A DNA stretch of 64,000 bases, taken from assembly GCF_900109355.1 (NCBI RefSeq), contig NZ_FOBF01000003.1, positions 496,001 to 560,000 of the forward strand, written 5' to 3'. The notes below the pieces were generated by a model. The model saw only the letters and a program-made list of their open reading frames with translations, did not search any database and was not told the DNA's origin. Origin of the DNA: Nonomuraea pusilla (GTDB lineage: Bacteria > Actinomycetota > Actinomycetes > Streptosporangiales > Streptosporangiaceae). A program made the position numbers and the translations under genes. How positions within the stretch are numbered: position 1 is the stretch's first letter; each line of letters starts with the position of its first letter. Shown one piece after another: positions 46,041 through 54,112 of the stretch.

Positions 46041-46610
46041 ATGGGGCTGTGTAACGCGGCAGCACGCGTGCGACGGGCCATCGTCAGTGTGACGGTGGTG
46101 ACCGTCGCGCTCGCGTCGTCGGGTTGCTCCAGCTTCATCGGGCTCTCGCAGGCGAAGGAGATCCCCGAGATCAACGTCTCCAGCCCCGAGCTGCACGAGG
46201 GCAAGCCCCTGCCGAGCGAGTACTCCTGCCGCGGAGACCAGGGCAGCCCGCCGCTGCGCTGGTCGAGCGGCACGCTTCCTGACGCGAAGTCGATCGCGGT
46301 CGTGGTCGACTCCCACACCCCGTCGGCGTCGGCGGTGCACTGGGTGCTCTACAACATCCCCGCCACCACCACCGAGCTGGGTCCCGACGCCGCCGCCGAC
46401 CCGCCGGAGGGCTCCGGCCAGGCGAAGGTGACGAGCGGCAAGACCGGTTACGAGCCGCCCTGCGACGCCAAGGGCACCTACCGCTTCAGCGTCTACAGCC
46501 TGAGCGGCAAGGTGAAGGTCAAGGAGGGCGCCCCCCTCCCCGAGGTCCTGAAGAAGATCGCGGACCTGACCATCGCCCGGGGCCGGCTGACGGCGGTCGA
46601 CATCCAGTGA
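46041..46610 (+). CDS. YbhB/YbcL-family (Raf kinase inhibitor-like) lipoprotein
   Basis: A 189-residue exported protein. The signal peptide ends in the lipobox LASSGC near residues 23-28, so it should be lipid-anchored outside the membrane. The mature part is a PEBP fold with the family motifs YSCRGDQGSPPLRW near 63, VVVDSHTPSASAVHWVLYNIP near 92 and GYEPPCDAKGTYRFSVYSL near 140. PEBP proteins bind small anions or phospholipid head groups; the bacterial role is unclear. The ATG at 46041 lacks a ribosome binding site and may be leaderless. Two Cys in the mature chain could form a disulfide. Confidence 0.9.
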   Translation: MGLCNAAARVRRAIVSVTVVTVALASSGCSSFIGLSQAKEIPEINVSSPELHEGKPLPSEYSCRGDQGSPPLRWSSGTLPDAKSIAVVVDSHTPSASAVHWVLYNIPATTTELGPDAAADPPEGSGQAKVTSGKTGYEPPCDAKGTYRFSVYSLSGKVKVKEGAPLPEVLKKIADLTIARGRLTAVDIQ

Positions 46611-46773
46611 GAGGCCGGACACCGCAGGTAGTGGTCCTTACCAATTCTTCGCGCAAGGTGTGACAACGCTCGTCGTGGTCCGACACAATCAGATCCAATT
46701 GTTAGGTATCGGTGATCAAAGGGGGCAGATCGCGTCGATGGCCGCGCGATCTCACCGGTGCCACAGGGAGGCC

Positions 46774-46797
46774 ATGGCTTTGAGGGTGGTGCAATGA
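46774..46797 (+). CDS. Seven-codon leader ORF overlapping the next gene's start
   Basis: GGGAGGCC followed by an ATG opens a seven-codon frame reading MALRVVQ, whose TGA stop (46795-46797) overlaps the ATG of the 499-residue gene (46794). The leader has a strong ribosome binding site while the main gene has a weak one, so termination-reinitiation would set its translation. A real peptide role is not implied. Confidence 0.5.
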   Translation: MALRVVQ

Positions 46798-48293
46798 TCG
46801 CGGTCGTAGTGAGCTTGGTCGCTGTCGTGCTCCTCGTGCTCGTCGTCGTGGCACTGGGCATGCGTTCGATGAACCGCCGGGAGAGTTCCCTTCCTCCGGA
46901 GCGGCTGAAGGAGATGGCCGAGAAGGAGGAGAGCAAGCCGACGCGCTCCACCGACGAGTTCGCCAACCACGAGCCCCGGATGAACAACTTCAGCCCCGAC
47001 TTCAGCCCCATCGACGAGGTGAAGCCGAAACCCGTCCGCACCGGCCAGCGCGGCAGGCGCGGCGTCGACGAGTGGGGCAACCCCACCACCGACGTCGAGG
47101 ACGAGGAGTTCTGGGCGAACATCCGCAGCGACGCGGAGGAGGGCGGTTTCGGCGCCGACGGCACGGTGGCCGCCAGGAAGGGCGCCTCCCGCCCCGTCGA
47201 CCGTCCGGTGGGCGCGCCGCGCCCCGTGGAGGCCGAGCGCACGGGCGAGCCCCGCGCGCCGAAGCCCCGGCCGGTGACCGCCGCCGACCCGAACGCCGCC
47301 ACGATGCAGGTCCCGCTGCCGCAGCGTCCCACCCCCGCTGCCGCCCCTGCTCCCGCCGCCGCCTCGGCCGGGCTGGCCGATCTGGTCGAGCCCGCGCCGC
47401 GTCCCGCACCCTCCGCCTCCGACCTGGCCAACCAGCGCACGGTCACCTTCACCAAGCCTCCCGCCGACATCCTGAGCGCGCTGGGCGCGCAGGCCGCCGC
47501 CCCCGCCGCTCCCTCCGCCCCCTCTCCCAGGCGCCCCGACCCGATGCCCGCCACCGGCATGTTCGCCGCCGCCACGGGCGGCAGCGCCACGCCGGCGGGC
47601 GCGGGCGGCGCCACGCCGGTCGGCGCCGGCACCACCGCTCCTGTCGGCGCCGGCAGCGGCGCGTTCCCCGCCACCGGCCCCGCCTCCAGCGGCAACTTCC
47701 CGCTCAGCGCGCCCACCGCGCCCATCAGCTCGGCCCCGACGAGCGACGCCTTCCCCGCGTACGGCTCCGGGCCCGGCGCGCGCGACGCCGCGTGGACGCC
47801 GTCCGGCCAGGGCGCCACGCCCGCCGCCACCACGTCGGGCTCCTGGCCCGCCTCCCCCGACATCCTCGACGACCCGGCGCCCACCCCCTCCTACAACGGC
47901 AACAGCGGCTCCTGGCCCGCCTTCGAGACGCCGGCCAGCCGCTCCTCCTACGAGGTGCGCGCCGGTTGGGCGGTGGCCGACTCCGACCCGGTGACCGGCC
48001 CGTCGCCCGCCACCGGCGTCCCCACCGCGCCTGGCCGCGCCGTCACCCCGTACGACGACGTCCTCGCCGCCCCCGCGCCGGGCGGGTCGGCCGCGCCGTC
48101 CCCGGCCGGAGCCCCGTCGTCGTTCGGCGCGTACGAGACCGGCGACTACGCCGCCCCCGCCGCGCCCGCCTGGCCCGAGCCGCCGGCCGCGGACTGGCCT
48201 GCCCACGGTCAGCAGCCCGCCTCGGGCGCGCAGGGCGCGACCGGCGGGCAGCGCCGCCCCGGCGACCCCGACTACGGCGACTACTACCGCTGA
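46794..48293 (+). CDS. Membrane-anchored Pro/Ala/Ser-rich protein, unknown function
   Basis: A 499-residue protein. Residues 2-24 form a single N-terminal transmembrane helix (VVVSLVAVVLLVLVVVALGM) with a short outside part, so the rest is probably cytoplasmic. A conserved-looking charged region follows (RRGVDEWGNPTTDVEDEEFWANIRSDAEE, shown in parts, residues 83-115), then about 380 residues of Ala/Pro/Ser/Gly-rich low complexity with repeated SGSWPA motifs, ending GDPDYGDYYR. I do not recognise a domain. A GTG at 46758 in the same frame is an alternative start. Confidence 0.6.
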   Translation: MIAVVVSLVAVVLLVLVVVALGMRSMNRRESSLPPERLKEMAEKEESKPTRSTDEFANHEPRMNNFSPDFSPIDEVKPKPVRTGQRGRRGVDEWGNPTTDVEDEEFWANIRSDAEEGGFGADGTVAARKGASRPVDRPVGAPRPVEAERTGEPRAPKPRPVTAADPNAATMQVPLPQRPTPAAAPAPAAASAGLADLVEPAPRPAPSASDLANQRTVTFTKPPADILSALGAQAAAPAAPSAPSPRRPDPMPATGMFAAATGGSATPAGAGGATPVGAGTTAPVGAGSGAFPATGPASSGNFPLSAPTAPISSAPTSDAFPAYGSGPGARDAAWTPSGQGATPAATTSGSWPASPDILDDPAPTPSYNGNSGSWPAFETPASRSSYEVRAGWAVADSDPVTGPSPATGVPTAPGRAVTPYDDVLAAPAPGGSAAPSPAGAPSSFGAYETGDYAAPAAPAWPEPPAADWPAHGQQPASGAQGATGGQRRPGDPDYGDYYR

Positions 48294-48380
48294 TCACCGC
48301 GCGGCCCCGGGTGCCATGAATGGGTAAAACCCGCGATGACGGGGTAAAGGACGGGGCCGCTGCCGAATAGGGTTTGCCGC

Positions 48381-50636
48381 ATGAGCGGCGACACCCTGCG
48401 TAACTGGCGTTACACGCTGAGGCACGATCTGCCGGCTTCGTTCGTGGTCTTCCTGGTCGCGGTGCCTTTCGCGCTCGGCATCGCGATGGCGTCCGGCGCG
48501 CCTCTCGGGGCCGGGCTGATCTCCGCCGTCGTCGGCGGGATCGTGGCGAGCGCACTGGGAGGCTCCGCCGTGCAGGTGAGCGGGCCCGCCGCGGGCCTGA
48601 CCCTGGTGATCGCGGACCTCGTGCAGACGTACGGCTGGCGGGCGACCTGCATGGTGACGCTGCTGGCCGGCGTGGTGCAGCTCGTGCTCGGCGTGTTCAG
48701 GGCGGCGAGGGCGGCCCTGGCGGTGTCGCCGGCCGTCGTCCACGGCATGCTGGCGGCCGTCGGTGTGATCATCGGGCTGGCGCAGCTGCACGTCGTGCTG
48801 GGCGGCAAGCCGCAGCAGTCCGCGGTGGCGAACCTGGCGGAGCTGCCCGGGCAGATCGCCGGCCTGGAGGGGCACAAGGTGGCCGTCGGGCTGCTGACGA
48901 TCGGCGTGCTCATCGTCTGGTCGCGGCTGCCGAAACCGGCGCGGGCGGTGCCGGCGCCGCTGGCCGCGCTGCTCGTCGCCGCCGGCACGGCGTGGGCGTT
49001 CGGCTGGGACGTCACCAGGGTCGACCTGTCCAAGGCGTTCGGCGACTGGGCGTTCCCCGTGCTGCCGCACGGCGACTGGCACCTGATCGTCGGCGCGGTG
49101 CTGCTCGTGGCGCTGCTGGCCAGTGTCGAGTCGCTGCTGTGCTGCGCGGCGACCGACGGCATGCACGGCGGCAGCCGCGCCGACCTCGACCAGGAGCTGT
49201 CGGGGCAGGGCGTGGCGAACATGGTGTCGGGGGCGCTGGGCGGCCTGCCGGTGGCGGGCGGCATCGTCCGCAGCACCGCGAACGTGCACGCGGGCGGGCG
49301 CAGCAGGTGGTCGGCGATCCTGCACGGCGTGTGGGTGCTGGTGTTCGCGCTCGGGTTCGGCTGGGCGATCAGGCTGATCCCGCTGGAGGCGCTGGCGGCG
49401 CTGCTCGTGTTCATCGGCGTCCAGATGGTGAACCTGGGCCACGTCAAGAAGGTGCACGGCCACGGCGAGGTGCCGGTGTACGTCGTGACCATGGCGGGCG
49501 TGATCCTGCTCGGACTCGGCGAGGGGGTGCTGGCCGGGCTGGCGCTCGCGGTGCTGCTGGCCCTGCGCAGGCTCACCGGGGTGACCGTGCAGAAGCGGGA
49601 GGAGCCCGACGGGCGGGTGCACGTGACGATCTCCGGCTCGCTGACGTTCCTCGGCGTGCCTCGGCTGACCAGCGAGCTGCGCGCGATCCGCACCGGCGCC
49701 GCCGTGGACCTCGACCTCAACATCGACTTCATGGACAACGCCGCGTTCGAGGCGATCCACTCCTGGCGGCTCGACCACGAGCGGCTCGGCGGCAGCGTCG
49801 ACATCGACGAGCTGCACGACGAGTGGTACGCGCTCGCGGCGAGCGGCAACCGGATGTTCCCGGCCAAGTCGCCGCCCAAGGCGCCCGACCGGTCGTGGCT
49901 GCCGTGGGCGCACCGGCGCCACCGTCCCGCGCGGCGTACCGTGGTGGGCGGCAACGGCAGCTCGACCGAGGTGGAGTGCCGGCTCACGGCGGGGGCGCAC
50001 GAGTACCACCGGCGCACGGCGCCGCTGGTACGTCCCATCTTCAGCGAGCTGGCGCGCAAGCAGCAGCCGTCGCACCTGTTCATCACCTGCGCCGACTCGA
50101 GGATCATGCCCAGCCTGATCACCTCCAGCGGGCCCGGCGACCTGTTCACGGTGCGCAACATCGGCAACCTGGTGCCGCGCAGGGGCACCGAGCCGCACGA
50201 CGACTCCGTGGTGGCGGCCATCGAGTACGCCACGCAGGTGCTGGGCGTCCGTACGATCACGGTGTGCGGGCACTCGGGCTGCGGCGCGATGGCGGGCATC
50301 CTCAGCGGCGGGGTGCGGGCGGGCAGCATGCCGGGGCTGCGGCGCTGGCTGCGGCACGGCAACCACAGCCTGGCCAGGTTCATCGAGACCGAGGGCGACC
50401 GGCTGCACAGCGGCGCCCTGGACGTCCTGTGCCGGGTCAACGTGCAGCAGCAGCTGGAGAACCTGCGGACGTACCGGAAGGTGGACGAGCAGGTCAGGGC
50501 GGGCAAGCTGGAGCTCGTCGGGCTGTACTTCGACATCGCGTCGGCGCGGGTGCACCTGGTGCCGCCGCTGTCGTCCCGCTCCCGCCCGTCCCCCACGGCC
50601 TTCTCGGTGGCGGACGGCGGCGCCACGGCGAGCTAG
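48381..50636 (+). CDS. SulP transporter fused to beta-carbonic anhydrase
   Basis: A 751-residue fusion. Residues 1-400 are a SulP permease with ten or more helices, including SGPAAGLTLVI near 67 and PVAGGIVRSTANVHAGGRSR near 288; a STAS domain follows (VHVTISGSLTFLGVPRL near 412 to about 495). The C-terminal 200 residues are a beta-carbonic anhydrase with zinc ligands in FITCADSRI near 570 and CGHSGCGA near 630. The pairing suggests bicarbonate uptake coupled to CO2 interconversion. It resembles the M. tuberculosis SulP-CA protein (Rv3273). Ion choice is inferred. Confidence 0.92.
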   Translation: MSGDTLRNWRYTLRHDLPASFVVFLVAVPFALGIAMASGAPLGAGLISAVVGGIVASALGGSAVQVSGPAAGLTLVIADLVQTYGWRATCMVTLLAGVVQLVLGVFRAARAALAVSPAVVHGMLAAVGVIIGLAQLHVVLGGKPQQSAVANLAELPGQIAGLEGHKVAVGLLTIGVLIVWSRLPKPARAVPAPLAALLVAAGTAWAFGWDVTRVDLSKAFGDWAFPVLPHGDWHLIVGAVLLVALLASVESLLCCAATDGMHGGSRADLDQELSGQGVANMVSGALGGLPVAGGIVRSTANVHAGGRSRWSAILHGVWVLVFALGFGWAIRLIPLEALAALLVFIGVQMVNLGHVKKVHGHGEVPVYVVTMAGVILLGLGEGVLAGLALAVLLALRRLTGVTVQKREEPDGRVHVTISGSLTFLGVPRLTSELRAIRTGAAVDLDLNIDFMDNAAFEAIHSWRLDHERLGGSVDIDELHDEWYALAASGNRMFPAKSPPKAPDRSWLPWAHRRHRPARRTVVGGNGSSTEVECRLTAGAHEYHRRTAPLVRPIFSELARKQQPSHLFITCADSRIMPSLITSSGPGDLFTVRNIGNLVPRRGTEPHDDSVVAAIEYATQVLGVRTITVCGHSGCGAMAGILSGGVRAGSMPGLRRWLRHGNHSLARFIETEGDRLHSGALDVLCRVNVQQQLENLRTYRKVDEQVRAGKLELVGLYFDIASARVHLVPPLSSRSRPSPTAFSVADGGATAS

Positions 50637-50665
50637 GGCGGGTCTGCGGCCGGGACGAGCGCTGA

Positions 50666-51229
50666 TCAGCGTTCGGGGCCGCGGATGCCTTCGAGCACAA
50701 GCGTGACGTGCCTGCGCCAGGCACCGGGGCCGGTCATGTTGGCCATGGCGCCGCGGGTGACCATGACGAAGTCGGCGGCGCGGAAGTCTTCACGGAGGCG
50801 GCCGGCGTGCACGGCGCGCCGCACGATGCGTTCGATGATCGCCGAGAAGTCGGTCTTCTCGGCGACGATGTCGTTCCAGCTCGGCTTCTCCGGGCCGAGG
50901 ATCGCGAAGCGGAACGCGGCGTCGGCCTCCGCCGACTCCAGGTAGCCGTAGAGCAACGTCTCGAACGACTCCCAGGGATCGTCGGCCTCGTCGGCGGCGC
51001 GGGCGAGGGCGGTCATCGCCTCGAAGCGGCGGCCGATGATCGCCGCGAGCAGCGCCTGCTTGTCGGCGAAGTGCCGGTAGAGGGTGCCGACTCCCAGGCC
51101 GGCGCGCTCGGCGATCTCGTCCATCTGCACGGCGTCGCCTCGCTGGGCGAACAGCTCGGCGGCGGCGTCGAGGACGGCCTCGCGGTTGCGCCGGGCGTCG
51201 GCGCGCAGCGCGCGTTCGGGAGCGTTCAT
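50666..51229 (-). CDS. TetR-family transcriptional regulator
   Basis: A 187-residue regulator with an N-terminal TetR DNA-binding domain: LRADARRNREAVLDAAAELF near 10-30 and the recognition helix region AERAGLGVGTLYRHFADKQALL near 41-62. The C-terminal ligand domain resembles the SbtR-like group (FRFAILGPEKPSWNDIV region). ATG at 51229 has GGAG six bases upstream and the stop codon of an upstream decayed frame overlaps that site. It probably represses itself and neighbours. The oxidoreductase it may once have controlled is a remnant (51232-51489). Confidence 0.88.
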   Translation of the reverse strand: MNAPERALRADARRNREAVLDAAAELFAQRGDAVQMDEIAERAGLGVGTLYRHFADKQALLAAIIGRRFEAMTALARAADEADDPWESFETLLYGYLESAEADAAFRFAILGPEKPSWNDIVAEKTDFSAIIERIVRRAVHAGRLREDFRAADFVMVTRGAMANMTGPGAWRRHVTLVLEGIRGPER

Positions 51230-51231
51230 GG

Positions 51232-51489
51232 TCACTCCACTTTAGTTGACGACGCGCGGACGCCGTCTCTCCAGGCGCTGTTCCGGGTGAAGTGCTCGCG
51301 CCAGGCCGCGACCTGTCCTGGCGTGTGGTGGCAGGAGAACGGCAACAGCTCGACGCCCCTGGCCTCGGCCGCCGCGCGGTCCGGTTCCGGGAAGCGGTCG
51401 GCGCCGCCGCCGAGCTGGTGGGACAGGGAGCCGACCCCGCCGGCCGCGCCCGAGACGAACACCACGTCCCCGGAGTTCATCATGTACAT
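51232..51489 (-). pseudogene. Remnant of an NAD(P)-dependent (MDR-like) oxidoreductase
   Basis: The frame carries a Rossmann fingerprint, GDVVFVSGAAGGVGSLSHQL, as in MDR quinone reductases, but it is cut to about 85 residues; the part that follows (GVELLPFSCHHTPGQVAAW...SAWRDGVRAS) does not continue the MDR fold and may come from another gene. There is no full N-terminal catalytic domain, and the stop overlaps the tetR ribosome binding site. I read it as a deletion remnant between rnpB and tetR. A short functional gene is less likely. Confidence 0.5.
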
Positions 51490-51570
51490 CCGGGAATGGG
51501 GCGAGCGCTTCGTCCGGGCCGCGCCGGGATCAGACGGGGTTCGCGGTACCGCCTGACAGGGGGAAAGGGT

Positions 51571-51961
51571 GACGAGCCGGCCTGTAGGCCGGGTTCTGTC
51601 CTTCGTCGCCGAAGGGGCGGCCATCCATCTAGGACCGCCGTTGCCGGCGGCCTCAAGCGGTCTACCCGCGCGGCTCGGGCGGGCTACCCTCGAACGCCGC
51701 GCGCGGGACGCTCCGTGGAGTGTCCCTTCTTGACCTTGCTCCGGGTGGGGTTTACCGAGCCGCCCACGTCACCGTGGGCGCTGGTGGTCTCTTACACCAC
51801 CCTTTCACCCTTACCTCCCCCGGAGGGGAGGCGGTCTGCTCTCTGTGGCACTGTCCCGCGGGTCACCCCGGGTCGGCGTTACCGACCACCCTGCCCTGTG
51901 GAGCCCGGACCTTCCTCGGCGGGCCCTCGCGGGCCCGACGCGGCCGCCCGGCCGGCTCGTC
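51571..51961 (-). ncRNA. rnpB: RNase P RNA (type A)
   Basis: The minus strand from about 51961 begins GACGAGCCGGCCGGG and soon holds the conserved AGGAAGGTCCGGGCTCCACA; later come AAGGGTGAAAGGGTGG, AGACCACCAGC, GGTAGACCGCTTGAGG, AGATGGATGGCCGCC and the closing GACAGAACCCGGCCTACA, which pairs the 3' end with the 5' end. The length of about 391 nt fits actinobacterial RNase P RNA, the ribozyme that matures tRNA 5' ends. It lies just downstream of the RNase H operon on the same strand. Ends are estimated to a few bases. Confidence 0.95.
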
Positions 51962-51967
51962 TCAGGG

Positions 51968-51995
51968 AGACTACCAAATCCCAAGCCGGTCCCAA
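51968..51995 (-). promoter_or_regulatory. rnpB promoter
   Basis: On the minus strand TTGGGA (51995-51990), a 16-base spacer, then TAGTCT (51973-51968) lies six bases before the predicted 5' end of the RNase P RNA: a normal vegetative sigma promoter. Confidence 0.7.
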
Positions 51996-52060
51996 CTCAC
52001 CTACAAGATCCATCGGATGGAATGACGCACGTCACCGCCTGAGGGGGGCGGTGGCGCGGC

Positions 52061-52097
52061 GGCCGTGCCGGGTGTTCTGGCGGTACCCGGCACGGCC
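52061..52097 (-). terminator. Hairpin terminator after RNase H/phosphatase operon
   Basis: GGCCGTGCCGGGT and ACCCGGCACGGCC form a perfect 13-base stem with an 11-base loop, starting eight bases past the operon's last stop codon and separating it from the rnpB promoter. Confidence 0.75.
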
Positions 52098-52104
52098 CCG
52101 AGGC

Positions 52105-53373
52105 TCAGCGCAGGTGCGCGGTGTCGTTGAACGACTTCACGACGGCCGGGCCGTCGGCGTAGTACTCGATCAGCGACAGGCAGGCCAGGTCGAGGTGCAT
52201 CCGGTAGAGGGACTGCGGCGGCGCCATCAGCGCGAACCGCAGCAGCAGCTTGATCGGCGTGACGTGCGAGACGGCGAGGACGGTCCTGCCCTCGTACTGT
52301 TCGACCAGCCGCTCCCCCGCCGCCTGGACGCGGCCGGCCGCCGCGGCGAAGCTCTCGCCGCCGGGCGGGGCGACGTCGGGGTCGGCGAGCCAGGTGTCGA
52401 GCTCGGCGGGCCAGCGGCGGCGCACCTCGGTGAACGTGTGCCCCTCCCAGGCGCCGAAGTCGGTCTCCCGCAGGTCCTCGACGACCTCGACGGGCAGGCC
52501 GGTGCGGCGCGCCACCTCCTCCGCCGTCTGCCTGGCGCGCCGCAACGGCGAGGTGACGATCACATCCGGCCGGTACGGCTCCTTGGACAGCCGCTCGGCC
52601 GCGGCGGCGGCCTGGGCGAGCCCGTTGGCGGTCAGCTCGGGGTCGCCGAGACCGGAGAACCTGCGTTCCACCGACAGCGGCGTCTCGCCGTGCCTGAGCA
52701 GGAGCAGCGAGGTGGCGACCCGGGTGGGCGGCCGCCAGCCGGTGCCGCGCTGCTGCGCCGCCGCGACGGAGGCGGCGGGGGCGGACAGTTCGGCGATGTC
52801 ACCGGCGTCGAGCAGGTCGGTCTGCTGGGGCGCGGACGGCGCCGCGCCCGAGGGACGCGCCAGGCCCGGGGCGGCGCCCGCGGGCTCGGCGAGGGGCGGG
52901 GCGGCGGGCTCGGCGGAGCCGCCCGCCTTCCAGGTCAGGCCCTTGGCGGCGGCGTCCATGGCCTCGTTGGCCAGCCGGTCGGCGTGCTGGTTGCGCTCGC
53001 GCGGGATCCAGGTCCACTCCGTGACGCGCAGCCGCCTGGCCAGGCCCTGCGCCTCCAGCGCGAGGGGCCGCAGCCCCTCGTTCTTGATCTTCCAGCGTCC
53101 GGCCATCTGCTCGACGACGAGCTTGGAGTCCATGCGGACCGCGACGGACGCGCCCTCGCCCGCCAGCCCGAGGACGGCGCGCAGGCCGGCGATGAGGCCG
53201 CGGTACTCGGCGACGTTGTTCGTGGTGACGCCGATGGCCTCGGCCGCCTCCGCCAGCACCTGGCCGTCGGAGGCGTCCTTGACGACGGCCCCGTAGCCGG
53301 CCGGGCCTGGGTTGCCGCGCGAGCCGCCGTCGGCCTCGACGACGTACGAGGCCGAGGAAGAGCTCGGGGTCAC
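52105..53373 (-). CDS. Bifunctional RNase H / histidine phosphatase (RnhC-CobC type)
   Basis: A 422-residue fusion. Residues 1-135 are an RNase HI domain: VEADGGSRGNPGPAG near 10 (first catalytic Asp), NNVAEYRGLIAGL (Glu) near 48, VRMDSKLVVEQ (Asp) near 78 and NQHADRLANEA near 122 (Asp). A Pro/Ala linker leads to a phosphoglycerate-mutase-like acid phosphatase from about 220: LLLRHGETPLS, PLRRARQTA, ESFAAAAGR and VSHVTP with catalytic histidines. M. tuberculosis Rv2228c has the same architecture; the phosphatase half acts on alpha-ribazole phosphate in related proteins. GTG at 53373 overlaps the upstream stop. Confidence 0.94.
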   Translation of the reverse strand: MTPSSSSASYVVEADGGSRGNPGPAGYGAVVKDASDGQVLAEAAEAIGVTTNNVAEYRGLIAGLRAVLGLAGEGASVAVRMDSKLVVEQMAGRWKIKNEGLRPLALEAQGLARRLRVTEWTWIPRERNQHADRLANEAMDAAAKGLTWKAGGSAEPAAPPLAEPAGAAPGLARPSGAAPSAPQQTDLLDAGDIAELSAPAASVAAAQQRGTGWRPPTRVATSLLLLRHGETPLSVERRFSGLGDPELTANGLAQAAAAAERLSKEPYRPDVIVTSPLRRARQTAEEVARRTGLPVEVVEDLRETDFGAWEGHTFTEVRRRWPAELDTWLADPDVAPPGGESFAAAAGRVQAAGERLVEQYEGRTVLAVSHVTPIKLLLRFALMAPPQSLYRMHLDLACLSLIEYYADGPAVVKSFNDTAHLR

Positions 53374-54110
53374 AGGCCCGACTCGGGGGTGCGGACAAGG
53401 ATGCGGCGGCACTCCTCGCAGCGCAGCACCTCGTCGTGGGGCGCGGCCTTGATGGCGTTCATCTCGGCGATCGACAGAGCCACCTTGCAGCCCTGGCAGC
53501 GGCCGTGGCGGAGCATGGCGGCGCCCACGGCGTACTGGTCCTTGAGCTTCGTGTACAGGGCGAGCAGGTCGGCGGGGATCTCGGCGGCGACGGCGGTGCG
53601 GCGGCCCTGGGCGTCGGCGGCCTCCTTGTCGATCTCCGCGAACGCGGCGTCGCGGCGGTCCTCGGCGGCGGCGCGGGCGGCGGCCACCTCGTCGCGCTGG
53701 GCGACGAGGTCGCGGACCTTGGTGTCGGCGGCCTCGCGGCGCTCCATGATCTCCAGGACGACCTCCTCCAGGTCGCCCTGGCGGCGCTGGAGGGAGCCGA
53801 TCTCGGACTGCAGGCTCGCCAGGTCTCGGGGCGAGGTGACGGCCCCAGAGTCGAGGCGCTTCTGGTCGCGCTCGGCGCGGGCGCGCACGGTGTCGACGTC
53901 GCTCTCGGCCTTGGTCTGCTCGCGGGCGAGGTCGCCCGCCTCGGTCTCGGCCTCGATCACCTGGGTGGCGAGCCTGGCGAGCCGCTTGGCCAGCTCGTCG
54001 ATCTCGGCCAGCTCGGGCAGGGTGCGGCGGCGGTGCGCCAGGCGATCAATCACGGAGTCGAGCTCTGCCAGGTCGAGCAGGCGCTTCTGTGACTCAGGGG
54101 CTGCTTTCAT
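53370..54110 (-). CDS. Coiled-coil zinc-ribbon protein (C4-type, DUF164)
   Basis: A 246-residue protein with a long antiparallel coiled coil (residues 5-185, heptads of Leu/Ile/Val with Glu/Arg) and a C-terminal zinc ribbon with CQGCK near 203 and CEECRR near 230. It is the Rv2229c homologue, always between Nif3-like and RNase H genes in actinobacteria; function is unknown but it may bind nucleic acid. ATG at 54110 follows the Nif3 stop by two bases and has AGAGG nine bases upstream. Its stop overlaps the RNase H start. Confidence 0.88.
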   Translation of the reverse strand: MKAAPESQKRLLDLAELDSVIDRLAHRRRTLPELAEIDELAKRLARLATQVIEAETEAGDLAREQTKAESDVDTVRARAERDQKRLDSGAVTSPRDLASLQSEIGSLQRRQGDLEEVVLEIMERREAADTKVRDLVAQRDEVAAARAAAEDRRDAAFAEIDKEAADAQGRRTAVAAEIPADLLALYTKLKDQYAVGAAMLRHGRCQGCKVALSIAEMNAIKAAPHDEVLRCEECRRILVRTPESGL

Positions 54111-54112
54111 GA

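Noticed and set aside
48294..50626. Long antisense frames of over 700 codons opposite the SulP-carbonic anhydrase gene
   Set aside because: High-GC shadow frames: composition dominated by Arg/His/Pro/Ser with no domain, while the plus strand encodes a clear full-length fusion.
49912..50636. Carbonic anhydrase as a separate gene with its own start
   Set aside because: The frame is continuous from the STAS domain, and no ribosome binding site with a start codon precedes the anhydrase domain; the fusion architecture is known.
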